DNA from: Flavipsychrobacter sp.
Lineage (GTDB): Bacteria > Bacteroidota > Bacteroidia > Chitinophagales > Chitinophagaceae
NCBI GenBank assembly: GCA_041392855.1
Contig: JAWKLD010000001.1
Location: 668,001-732,000, forward strand
Reading direction: 5' to 3'
DNA length: 64,000 bases
Part shown: positions 44,823 to 52,073 of the stretch, piece by piece
How the letters are laid out: every line of letters starts with the position of its first letter
Numbering within the stretch: the stretch's first letter is position 1
Position numbers and translations under genes: made by a program
Notes under the pieces: model-generated
Told to the model about the DNA's origin: nothing
Databases searched by the model: none
The model's input: only the letters and a program-made list of their open reading frames with translations

Positions 44823-45056
44823 ATGAGTAAATCAAAATTTTATCATGCTGGCTGTCCTGTTTGCGTTAGTGCAGAACAAGACATTGTAAATTTAATTGGA
44901 CAGGACAATGTGGATGTTGTTCATATCGGAAACGACAAATCTAGAATACAAGAAGCAGAAAGTGCTGGGGTGAAATCTGTTCCAGCCCTGGTTACACCAG
45001 AGGGTAATGTATTACACATAAATTTTGGTGCATCAATTGAAGATGTAAAAGGCTAA
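44823..45056 (+). CDS. Small thioredoxin-fold protein
   Basis: 77 residues with a CPVC redox motif near the N-terminus (FYHAGCPVCVSAEQDIV) and the cis-Pro loop VKSVPALVTPEG. A compact cytoplasmic thiol-disulphide protein. It heads a group with an exported protein, DUF2024 and a Cys-rich MarR regulator, pointing to thiol or metal stress. Confidence 0.85.
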   Translation: MSKSKFYHAGCPVCVSAEQDIVNLIGQDNVDVVHIGNDKSRIQEAESAGVKSVPALVTPEGNVLHINFGASIEDVKG

Positions 45057-45070
45057 TTTTTAACCTATAT

Positions 45071-45104
45071 AGTTAGGACTCCTGTCTTTTATGGAGTCCT
45101 GACT
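45071..45104 (+). terminator. Inverted repeat after the thioredoxin-like gene
   Basis: AGTTAGGACTCC (45071-45082) pairs with GGAGTCCTGACT (45093-45104) with one G-T pair. The T-run is weak, so it may attenuate rather than stop transcription into the next gene. Confidence 0.6.
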
Positions 45105-45123
45105 ATTCAAACTTCGTTTAAAA

Positions 45124-45846
45124 ATGAAAAGAATAACAACTTTGTTAGTATTACCATTAATGCTATTTTTTGCAGACTGTTCTAATGCACAAGAGTCTAA
45201 TTATAAAAATCCCAACTTCTCAATTAACAATGTTGAGGTTTCTCATAACAAAGAGTTAGGCGTTACAATCTGGGATATACAGGTCAAAGGCAACGCAGGG
45301 CAAACTAGACCTCGTTTAACAGGAAGTTTAGATGGTGCTCATGTATTAGGGTATGTTTTTCCAACAACACTTAAACCTACTGACGTTGGGTTTAATGCAA
45401 CTGATGGTATTGTAGCCTTAGCATTAACTTCTCATCCTGATTTTGATGACACTCCTTTGTGGGATGAAAATAGCGACAATGTGTTTGATAATGATGGGCT
45501 CGAATGGCACCCGCATTGGGTAGTTTTAGTTGAAGATAAAAGGGTAAAGGGAGGCTTAGCTGTAAAACAATTTAAAAAGGAAGATAAAAGTATCGTATTG
45601 CCACCTACAAACCCAGGAATGCCTATGTATATGGACTCACCAGGTTATCCTGTAATAACTAAAAACAATTCGATTAAGGTTATCGTTCCTGATTACAGAA
45701 TCAATAATAAATTTGATTTTAATTATGATGGTGTAGCTGCTTTTATGAAAGTAAACACTACTAATAAAGACTTGCCAATGTTAGGTGTTTATGATGTTTA
45801 TAGTGTAGCCAGTGGTAACTTATCATTACCCTATAAAGTAAAGTGA
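45124..45846 (+). CDS. Exported uncharacterised protein
   Basis: 240 residues with a signal peptide; a Cys at the end (LFFADCSNAQ) could be a lipobox or the site before signal cleavage. The mature part is beta-rich with GLEWHPHWVVLVEDKRVKGGLAVKQF and FDFNYDGVAAFM. No named family recognised. Six bases before the DUF2024 gene, so in one operon with it and probably the regulator. Confidence 0.7.
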   Translation: MKRITTLLVLPLMLFFADCSNAQESNYKNPNFSINNVEVSHNKELGVTIWDIQVKGNAGQTRPRLTGSLDGAHVLGYVFPTTLKPTDVGFNATDGIVALALTSHPDFDDTPLWDENSDNVFDNDGLEWHPHWVVLVEDKRVKGGLAVKQFKKEDKSIVLPPTNPGMPMYMDSPGYPVITKNNSIKVIVPDYRINNKFDFNYDGVAAFMKVNTTNKDLPMLGVYDVYSVASGNLSLPYKVK

Positions 45847-45852
45847 AAAGAA

Positions 45853-46116
45853 ATGAAGATTTCTGTGTGGGATACCTATGTAAAAAGAGTGGACGGAAAA
45901 GTTATGCATTTTGACATACTAGTTCCGTCAGAGTTTAAAGATGAAGCAAAAATCTTTGAATATGGAAACTATTATTTAAGTACTAAGCATTTTAAGACTG
46001 ATAGTATAACTTCTAAAGAATGTAGGTTCTGTCATATAGAATCACCCTCAACAGAAATAGTACAACAGATTAAAAAGGATGGATATGCAATTATAGAAAT
46101 GGAGAATTGCGATTAA
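45853..46116 (+). CDS. DUF2024-family protein
   Basis: 87 residues with the family's start (KISVWDTYVKRVDGKVMHFDILVP) and the motif TSKECRFCHIESPS, whose Cys-x-x-Cys-His may bind metal. Cytoplasmic; function unknown. Lies between the exported protein and the MarR-type regulator. Confidence 0.85.
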   Translation: MKISVWDTYVKRVDGKVMHFDILVPSEFKDEAKIFEYGNYYLSTKHFKTDSITSKECRFCHIESPSTEIVQQIKKDGYAIIEMENCD

Positions 46117-46172
46117 CTAAGAATGATTGCGTATTTTGCCTATTGAGTTTATGCTCGGTAGGCAATTTTATT

Positions 46173-46778
46173 ATGAGTAAAACTATTTTTAATCCTGAAG
46201 AACAAGAGCTGGACTTATCAAAGAAAGTCACCGTTGGGCTGGAGAGAATATCAGCAGCCTTTAAAGCTTTATTATGGGATAAGGCTAAACAATTTGAGTT
46301 AAGCCCTATACAAATTCAAGTATTGATATTCATTTCATATCATCAGAAAGAATATTGCACAGTTAGTTACCTGGCTAAGGAATTTAATGTTACTAAGGCA
46401 ACTTTAAGCGATGCCATAAAATCTCTTGATAGTAAAAGATTGGTGAAAAAAGATCATCTTGCTGAAGATAGCAGAAGCTATTATATTCAACTAACAACAA
46501 GAGGCAGGAAGGTTGTTCAAGAAACTGAAAGTTTTTCTGCTCCAATTTCACAACAAATAAGTGATGCTAAAAATAGTGATCTAGAAATTTTATACAAATA
46601 TATAAGTCAACTTGTCTATCAGTTAAACCAGAAGGGTGTACTTTCTGTACAGCGTGTTTGTTTTACTTGTCAGTATTATAGCCAGTCAAAAGGCAAGAGC
46701 TACTGTAATATGCTCAAAAAACCTTTAAAAGCTACAGAGATCAGACTTGATTGCCCGGAGCATATTGAAACATTATAA
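46173..46778 (+). CDS. MarR-type regulator with C-terminal Cys cluster
   Basis: 201 residues from ATG 46173 (the longer frame overlaps DUF2024). A MarR winged helix (SYLAKEFNVTKATLSDAIKSLDSKRLVKKDHLAEDSRSYYIQLTTRG) is joined to a C-terminal domain with CFTCQYY, YCNML and RLDCPEH, a likely zinc or Fe-S site. It probably senses thiol or metal state and controls the thioredoxin/DUF2024 operon upstream. Confidence 0.85.
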   Translation: MSKTIFNPEEQELDLSKKVTVGLERISAAFKALLWDKAKQFELSPIQIQVLIFISYHQKEYCTVSYLAKEFNVTKATLSDAIKSLDSKRLVKKDHLAEDSRSYYIQLTTRGRKVVQETESFSAPISQQISDAKNSDLEILYKYISQLVYQLNQKGVLSVQRVCFTCQYYSQSKGKSYCNMLKKPLKATEIRLDCPEHIETL

Positions 46779-46996
46779 CCTTCTTTCAATATTGATATTG
46801 TTCCAATCTTTTACCCCCTCTACTTTTTTCTACTGCTATTTATTCCAATGTTTTTAGTGGTGACAATTAGTGTGAAATAAAAATTATAGAACATTTATTA
46901 TTGTAGTAAGAGATATTCAAGTCTGAATTTTGAAAATGAATTATACGAACTTGCATGAATTACATACTGCAAAATAATTAGCTAACTACAACATTT

Positions 46997-47317
46997 CTAC
47001 TCATCTAATATTCTAACAGTTAATCCTTCAATAGATTCATCTATTAATATTTGACATGATAAACGTAATTTCTTACTTCTTCCCCCAATTCTTGAAATTG
47101 TTGACTCTTCATTTCTTTCCTGAGAAGTTATACCTGTCTTTTGGTCAAGTATTTCAATTAAACACGTAGCACATCTACCCATTCCGCCACATTCACCAAA
47201 ACAGTCAACATATATATTGTTTCTTATTAACTCCATTAAGTTTCTATACTCCGCTCTAAAAGTCTTAATCTCATATCTGGAATCATTATCTAAAATATAA
47301 ACTTTTAATTCTTTCAT
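46997..47317 (-). CDS. 2Fe-2S ferredoxin
   Basis: 106 residues with the plant-type cluster motif CFGECGGMGRCATC and a distal Cys in RLSCQIL. It carries electrons, probably to the globin, RIC or oxidase of this operon. Last gene of the minus-strand nitric-oxide/low-oxygen group, 18 bases after the hemerythrin gene. Confidence 0.9.
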   Translation of the reverse strand: MKELKVYILDNDSRYEIKTFRAEYRNLMELIRNNIYVDCFGECGGMGRCATCLIEILDQKTGITSQERNEESTISRIGGRSKKLRLSCQILIDESIEGLTVRILDE

Positions 47318-47335
47318 ATTTTGAGTTTCACATGA

Positions 47336-47815
47336 TTATTCAACCCAAAACTCATCGTCATATTGTTCTACAAGCTTTTGAGAATGCAATACATCTAAGC
47401 TTTCGCCAATACTGTTTAATTGAATTTCAGTTAACGACAACTCCAAGAGGGGGAATAAACTCCTTTCTTCAAATCGAATATGCTCATCTACTTTCTTTGC
47501 GAGATTTTTAAGACTTTCTACGGAATCATCATTACCCGATAAAACACCTGTTACCATGTTTTTTATCTCCTGGTGGTCGTCACACGCTCTTTTACACATA
47601 TCATGTTCTATCTGATTAAAGAGAAGTGTTTCCTCCGCTCTGAAATGTGGTTCCATATATGTATTAAAGAAGTACTCTACATATTTTACAATCCGATTGA
47701 CTTCAACATCCTTTTTTATGCCTGTTCGAATCTTCCAGCAGAATAATAATCCGAAATGATGTTCTCTTGAGAGCGGTTGAATATGTTTATTTCGTTTTAA
47801 TGGCTTTTGACCCAT
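47336..47815 (-). CDS. Hemerythrin-domain protein
   Basis: 159 residues. Helical bundle with the di-iron His/Glu pattern: SREHHFGLLF, EPHFRAEETLLF, CDDHQEIKNM, DEHIRFEERSLFPLLE. It binds O2 or NO through a di-iron centre, or protects iron-sulphur clusters. It follows RIC after 22 bases. Confidence 0.9.
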   Translation of the reverse strand: MGQKPLKRNKHIQPLSREHHFGLLFCWKIRTGIKKDVEVNRIVKYVEYFFNTYMEPHFRAEETLLFNQIEHDMCKRACDDHQEIKNMVTGVLSGNDDSVESLKNLAKKVDEHIRFEERSLFPLLELSLTEIQLNSIGESLDVLHSQKLVEQYDDEFWVE

Positions 47816-47837
47816 GTTATCTTATTTTTATTTGCAA

Positions 47838-48551
47838 CTATTGCTCCGCTTCCAGTGCAATAGATTTTGGGAATAGAATATTATTCTCAAGATGGATATG
47901 TAAGTGCAAATCAGTTTCAAAGTCCCTCAACATCTGGTAAGTAGCAGAATAAGTATTACAACCGTCTTCAGGAACCAGGTAGTCGTTTGTAATATGCTTG
48001 ATTCTAACGAAACGCTCTCCTTCAGACTCGTGTTCTTTCATCATCATTCCGATAGGGTTCTTGACAGAACCGAATGGAGCCGGCACAATTTGCGTGTTAT
48101 CAGTTTTTGCTTTGACCAGATTTCTGATATGCGGAAACAGCAACATCTCTTCTTTTTGCATGTGCGTAGAAAGTTCATTCGCACTACTCTCAAAGTGGCG
48201 TTGCACTTCGTAAAGCTCAGGGTGTTTCTCACCATGTACCTTGCAAAGTCGGTCAAGGTTTTTAGAGATAACAGGTACCTCTTCCCTTACATATCTATGG
48301 TGTTTTTTTTCAATGTAGTCTATCAACAAATCTAAAGGCCATGAATTATAGTCAATGCCTGGTGTTATAACACTATTGTCTGTTAGTTCATTGATTATTT
48401 CTTTTATATTGATATTCTTTTCTTTACAAACATCGTGTAGTGTTTTGTTCCCACCACAACAATAATCTAAACCATACTTATTAAATACTTTAGATGTACT
48501 CAGGTTATTAGCAACAATGCTACCTAATGTGTTATTTTCTGTAACTGTCAT
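47838..48551 (-). CDS. ric: Iron-sulphur cluster repair di-iron protein (RIC/ScdA/YtfE)
   Basis: 237 residues. The ScdA_N/DUF542 domain (LGSIVANNLSTSKVFNKYGLDYCCGGNKTLHDVC) is followed by a hemerythrin-like domain with His in KKHHRYV, CKVHGEKHPELYEV, HMQKEEMLLFPH, KEHESEGERFVRI and HLHIHLENNILFP. Repairs nitrosylated clusters after nitric-oxide stress. Within the Rrf2-linked operon. Confidence 0.95.
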   Translation of the reverse strand: MTVTENNTLGSIVANNLSTSKVFNKYGLDYCCGGNKTLHDVCKEKNINIKEIINELTDNSVITPGIDYNSWPLDLLIDYIEKKHHRYVREEVPVISKNLDRLCKVHGEKHPELYEVQRHFESSANELSTHMQKEEMLLFPHIRNLVKAKTDNTQIVPAPFGSVKNPIGMMMKEHESEGERFVRIKHITNDYLVPEDGCNTYSATYQMLRDFETDLHLHIHLENNILFPKSIALEAEQ

Positions 48552-48563
48552 GTTTTTTGTATT

Positions 48564-49469
48564 TTAATTGCCCCAGTTTTGTTTTTCTTCCTCTGATAAT
48601 AAATTAGGAAAGAACATCCTTTTTTGATATTTTGGATGGAGATATTTTTTCCATTCCGACCCTCCGGTAGCATCTTTGTTCTCATTCCGTGAATCGAGAT
48701 AATGTTGAGCAGTATTTAAATGCACCAAAGGCCATTCTATGTTATACAACCTATCAAATTGTCTTAATTGAGTTTGCAGTTCAGAATTATCTCCGGCGAA
48801 AGAAGAGAATCGTTCCTCTACTGTTTTTCCCACTACATTTTCTGCCAGCCTTGTAATTTCTTCAATATACTTTTCCTCGAATAATTGTAACGTAATGGAT
48901 TTTTTACCTGTTGATCTATCATATCCTGCATCTTTCCAGTATAAATTATCAATACAGTCTTGTAGCGTAGGGTTCACTGGCATAGGTTTAAATGGTCGTT
49001 TACAAACAAGGTTTGTCACACGCGTACAATATAGCTCAATGTATCTGAACTGAACACTTTGAAATCCGCTTGCAGGTGTTAGCGATGCTCTGAAGGTATT
49101 ATAGTCATCGTAATCCATTCCATCTTTCATAATATCAAAGGATGAAATCAGCATAGTTGTATAGCGATTCACCCGTTGTATCTTCTCAAGCATTATTGAG
49201 GGCGTAATCTCATCATTCAACGAGATCTGTTTTATCTCGTGCAATACTAGTTTTAGGAGTAGTTCAACCACCTGATGATACAAAATGAATATTTCTTCAT
49301 CCTTGAAATTCGTTCTGGTCTTTTGCAGAGACAACAGGGTGTCAACTGAAATATAATCCCAGTATGTTATAGGTTTGGTATGCAATAACCCCTGCATATA
49401 CGTCTCAGGATTTTCTCCCAAAGCAATGTACTTCTGCTCTAGTAATTCAATTGTTTTCTTATCTGTCAT
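48564..49469 (-). CDS. Tryptophan 2,3-dioxygenase-family haem protein
   Basis: 301 residues. Family motifs: ITYWDYISVDTLLSLQ, FILYHQVVELLLKLVLHE, SLTPASGFQSVQFRYIELY, haem-ligand His in WPLVHLNTAQHYL and C-terminal DATGGSEWKKYLHP. Standard members oxidise tryptophan to N-formylkynurenine. Here it is embedded in an NO/O2 operon, 12 bases from RIC and overlapping the upstream membrane gene by four bases, and no kynurenine genes are near, so a role in NO chemistry is possible. Confidence 0.88.
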   Translation of the reverse strand: MTDKKTIELLEQKYIALGENPETYMQGLLHTKPITYWDYISVDTLLSLQKTRTNFKDEEIFILYHQVVELLLKLVLHEIKQISLNDEITPSIMLEKIQRVNRYTTMLISSFDIMKDGMDYDDYNTFRASLTPASGFQSVQFRYIELYCTRVTNLVCKRPFKPMPVNPTLQDCIDNLYWKDAGYDRSTGKKSITLQLFEEKYIEEITRLAENVVGKTVEERFSSFAGDNSELQTQLRQFDRLYNIEWPLVHLNTAQHYLDSRNENKDATGGSEWKKYLHPKYQKRMFFPNLLSEEEKQNWGN

Positions 49470-49912
49470 ATTTTAAATTTTTCAAATTGTGCCAACCCGA
49501 AGCTGACCAATAAAATGATCTTTAGCGCTTCCGCAATAATAAAAAGAAGGTGTAGGCTTGAAGGGGCTGTATCTTGTCCACTGATATGCAGTTCTGCCCT
49601 GGCATCTAATTGAGGCAGTAACCAGAAAGTTTGTAATAATAGTAGAGATGCAATAATGATCAGAATAAGAGTATTTGCAGTGAGCGTTAGAGTTCCCTGA
49701 AATATGAGACAGGCAATGATTGCAATACAAAATAGCCATTCGATTTTATTCAGGGCTGCAAATACAATTCTACCTATCCCTAAGCCAATAGGCAATGTTA
49801 CACCAGGGGCACGAAACTTTAACCAGGCTTCAAGAAAACTGATAGCAAATACAGCTCCCGACCAGATGAAAGCAACTGCAATTGATGTTTTATATGACAC
49901 TGCAGGACTCAA
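49466..49912 (-). CDS. Four-helix membrane protein of the operon
   Basis: 148 residues with four hydrophobic segments (about 8-27, 45-62, 65-95, 122-140). Overlaps the dioxygenase gene by four bases (ATGA) and the globin gene by four. A possible haem- or quinone-linked partner; no family recognised with certainty. Confidence 0.7.
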   Translation of the reverse strand: MSPAVSYKTSIAVAFIWSGAVFAISFLEAWLKFRAPGVTLPIGLGIGRIVFAALNKIEWLFCIAIIACLIFQGTLTLTANTLILIIIASLLLLQTFWLLPQLDARAELHISGQDTAPSSLHLLFIIAEALKIILLVSFGLAQFEKFKI

Positions 49913-50301
49913 AGCAACGGTTTAGCTGGGTTATTTCTGTAGTATGATATTTTTGAAAGAAACATGACAGCCATTTTATCTCCCCTCCATTTTGCTTCTT
50001 TAGCAATCTCGCCCTCAAAATGGCTGTCAATATTTTTATGCCATAATTCAAGCCATTTATCAAAATGCACCTGATCGACATCTAATTTTGCATGGGGTAA
50101 GAAAGGACTACCGGAATAGGTATGTTCATTTAAAAGTACCGTTTGCCAAAACCGATACATCTTGCTCAAATGTTCCGGCCACCTATCCTGAATAATGGTA
50201 TTAAATATAGGGCCCAACAGATCATCTTTCCTGATGTCATCATAAAATGAGTTGACCAGTATTTGAATGTCATCTAATGTCGATATGTCTTTTTTATCCA
50301 T
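49909..50301 (-). CDS. Group III truncated haemoglobin
   Basis: 130 residues from ATG 50301; the longer frame adds residues without family likeness. Typical pattern: LVNSFYDDIRKDDLLGPIF, WPEHLSKMYRFWQTVLLNEHTYSGSPFLPH, FDKWLELWHKNIDSHFEG. Binds haem and reacts with O2 or NO, and in other bacteria works with cbb3 oxidases at low oxygen. Confidence 0.92.
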   Translation of the reverse strand: MDKKDISTLDDIQILVNSFYDDIRKDDLLGPIFNTIIQDRWPEHLSKMYRFWQTVLLNEHTYSGSPFLPHAKLDVDQVHFDKWLELWHKNIDSHFEGEIAKEAKWRGDKMAVMFLSKISYYRNNPAKPLL

Positions 50302-50305
50302 GATG

Positions 50306-50713
50306 TTATACTCTAACAGATAAGAATGTGAACAAGTAATACATGGCCCATCCACCAAAACCTATTATTAATATCCACACCCATGCTGGGATGCTTTGAG
50401 GGGTTTCACTGCCCTCTATATAAAATGATTTTTGAGAGCCTTTGCCGTATGCATTGATCATTATTGGCACAACTCCATCAACTACCGAATTTTCTTTGAT
50501 TCCCCCTATATCAATTGCAGGTCCGTTACGCACAATAAATGGGATTAATCTGATACCTTCTTTGCCGTCAGGGTCTTTACTCACGACTTTAAGAGTGTGC
50601 TCTCCATCAGTTAGCTTATTTGTATCCAATTCAAAGTTTATTGGTGACTCCACTTCTGCAATAGGACTAGACTCATCGTCCAAAAAGATCAATATTCTAC
50701 TTTTGCTACTCAT
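50306..50713 (-). CDS. Ig-like protein with C-terminal membrane anchor, oxidase-linked
   Basis: 135 residues. A beta-sandwich part (PINFELDTNKLTDGEHTLKVVSKDPDGKEGIRLIPFIV) ends in one membrane helix (IPAWVWILIIGFGGWAMYYLF). It overlaps the next upstream gene by eight bases. By position it may be a small assembly or stabilising subunit of the cbb3-type oxidase. Confidence 0.65.
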   Translation of the reverse strand: MSSKSRILIFLDDESSPIAEVESPINFELDTNKLTDGEHTLKVVSKDPDGKEGIRLIPFIVRNGPAIDIGGIKENSVVDGVVPIMINAYGKGSQKSFYIEGSETPQSIPAWVWILIIGFGGWAMYYLFTFLSVRV

Positions 50714-50987
50714 GTTCTTCTGTATTTAAGATGAACCTTTTAATATGTTGTTCAGACTTTTCGCCAGGACTCAGAAGATATCGTAGGGAAAAGAAAAGAG
50801 TTATTAATACAATGATTACCATTGCAATTATTATCAGGTAGTCCCAATTACTATCAGGCCCGACTCCGTGTGAGATACCTCTTATTATCTTGGGCTGCTG
50901 CCGCTCACAGACAGGACAAGAAAGAGCCTGTACGCTTGTTAGTAATGCAATTAGAAACGATGGCAAGAATTTTATTCTGAACATCAA
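50706..50987 (-). CDS. Small membrane protein with signal-like N-terminus and CPVC motif
   Basis: 93 residues: hydrophobic start, SCPVCERQQPKI, then a second membrane helix (LIIIAMVIIVLITLFFSL). The pair of Cys might bind copper or act in redox. It lies 75 bases after the cytochrome c gene, inside the oxidase operon. Family unknown. Confidence 0.65.
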   Translation of the reverse strand: MMFRIKFLPSFLIALLTSVQALSCPVCERQQPKIIRGISHGVGPDSNWDYLIIIAMVIIVLITLFFSLRYLLSPGEKSEQHIKRFILNTEEHE

Positions 50988-51062
50988 TTTTGTTTTTTTT
51001 GAATTAATGAAATGCTTTCAATAGCACGCACTAACATTCATATTTTATTAGGAAGATTACCG

Positions 51063-52064
51063 TTATTCACTTTTAAGCTTTATAAATTCTAATACCTTCT
51101 TTACGTCGTCCGCTGATATTTGTTTACCGCTGTTTCCCCACGAACTTCGTTCGTAGTTAATAATAGCTGCAATTTCATGTTCGGTAAATTCCATGTTTTT
51201 ACCCACTGGGGGCATGACCCCATATTCTTGCCTAGCATCATAGCCGTTATATATGATATCAACATATAGTTCCAGGTTATCATCTTCAACCACTGAACTG
51301 CCTTTTAAAGGCGGGAACGCTCCAGGTAAACCCTGCCCATCTGCCTGATGACAACTCTGACAATTTGCCGTATAAAGCATCTTGCCATCCAAAACATCTG
51401 CTGTGCCGTCCTGCTTCATATTTTTATCTTTTCGTTTGTATAAAAATTCAGGAGCAGCGGTATTACCGGGTAATGGAGTTTGCTTTAACGCTTGCAAGTA
51501 TGCAACGAGATACAATGCATCATTTGTCGCCACAACCTCTCCCTCAATGTCCTTTTTATATTTTTGAGGAATTGTCACAACTACATCAGTAGAATCCACT
51601 TCCTTTTTTATTGTAAAGAGCCAAGGGTATGCCGGCATGATTGATTCGTTTACTACAATCCTTGGGTTATATAAATGAACAAGGTTCCAATCTTTGCTCG
51701 GCTGTCGATTACCGATATCTGTAAGATCAGGCCCTGTACGTTCTGTCCCCATTAATGTTGCTGTATTACGGAAGATATCTGTCCTTGTGATGGACGCATA
51801 ATCAGCGGCAATACTTGGTCGTTTTCCCCAAACCTTATCCATATCTACGTTTCGCACTTGCTGTGTATGACATGCAACACATCCATTAGCGATATAGATA
51901 GCTTTACCTTTCATCTCTATGTCTGATAGCTCTACAGCATCAGGTAGCGGAGCATTATTTTTTTGATTATTTAATGCCGGTACTATGGCAACCATTATTG
52001 TAAGTCCAACAAAAAACAATGCTGCTGTAGTAAAAAGTTTCTTATGATTATCAAATAATTCCAT
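51063..52064 (-). CDS. Membrane cytochrome c (CcoO-like domain fused to second cytochrome c)
   Basis: 333 residues. One N-terminal membrane anchor, then a CcoO/FixO-like mono-haem domain (CVACHTQQVRN, later axial Met in IMPAYPWL), a linker and a class I cytochrome c with CQSCHQADGQGLPGAFPPLKG. It replaces separate CcoO and CcoP subunits and passes electrons to the catalytic subunit, whose gene is nine bases upstream. Confidence 0.9.
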   Translation of the reverse strand: MELFDNHKKLFTTAALFFVGLTIMVAIVPALNNQKNNAPLPDAVELSDIEMKGKAIYIANGCVACHTQQVRNVDMDKVWGKRPSIAADYASITRTDIFRNTATLMGTERTGPDLTDIGNRQPSKDWNLVHLYNPRIVVNESIMPAYPWLFTIKKEVDSTDVVVTIPQKYKKDIEGEVVATNDALYLVAYLQALKQTPLPGNTAAPEFLYKRKDKNMKQDGTADVLDGKMLYTANCQSCHQADGQGLPGAFPPLKGSSVVEDDNLELYVDIIYNGYDARQEYGVMPPVGKNMEFTEHEIAAIINYERSSWGNSGKQISADDVKKVLEFIKLKSE

Positions 52065-52073
52065 GTTTACTTA

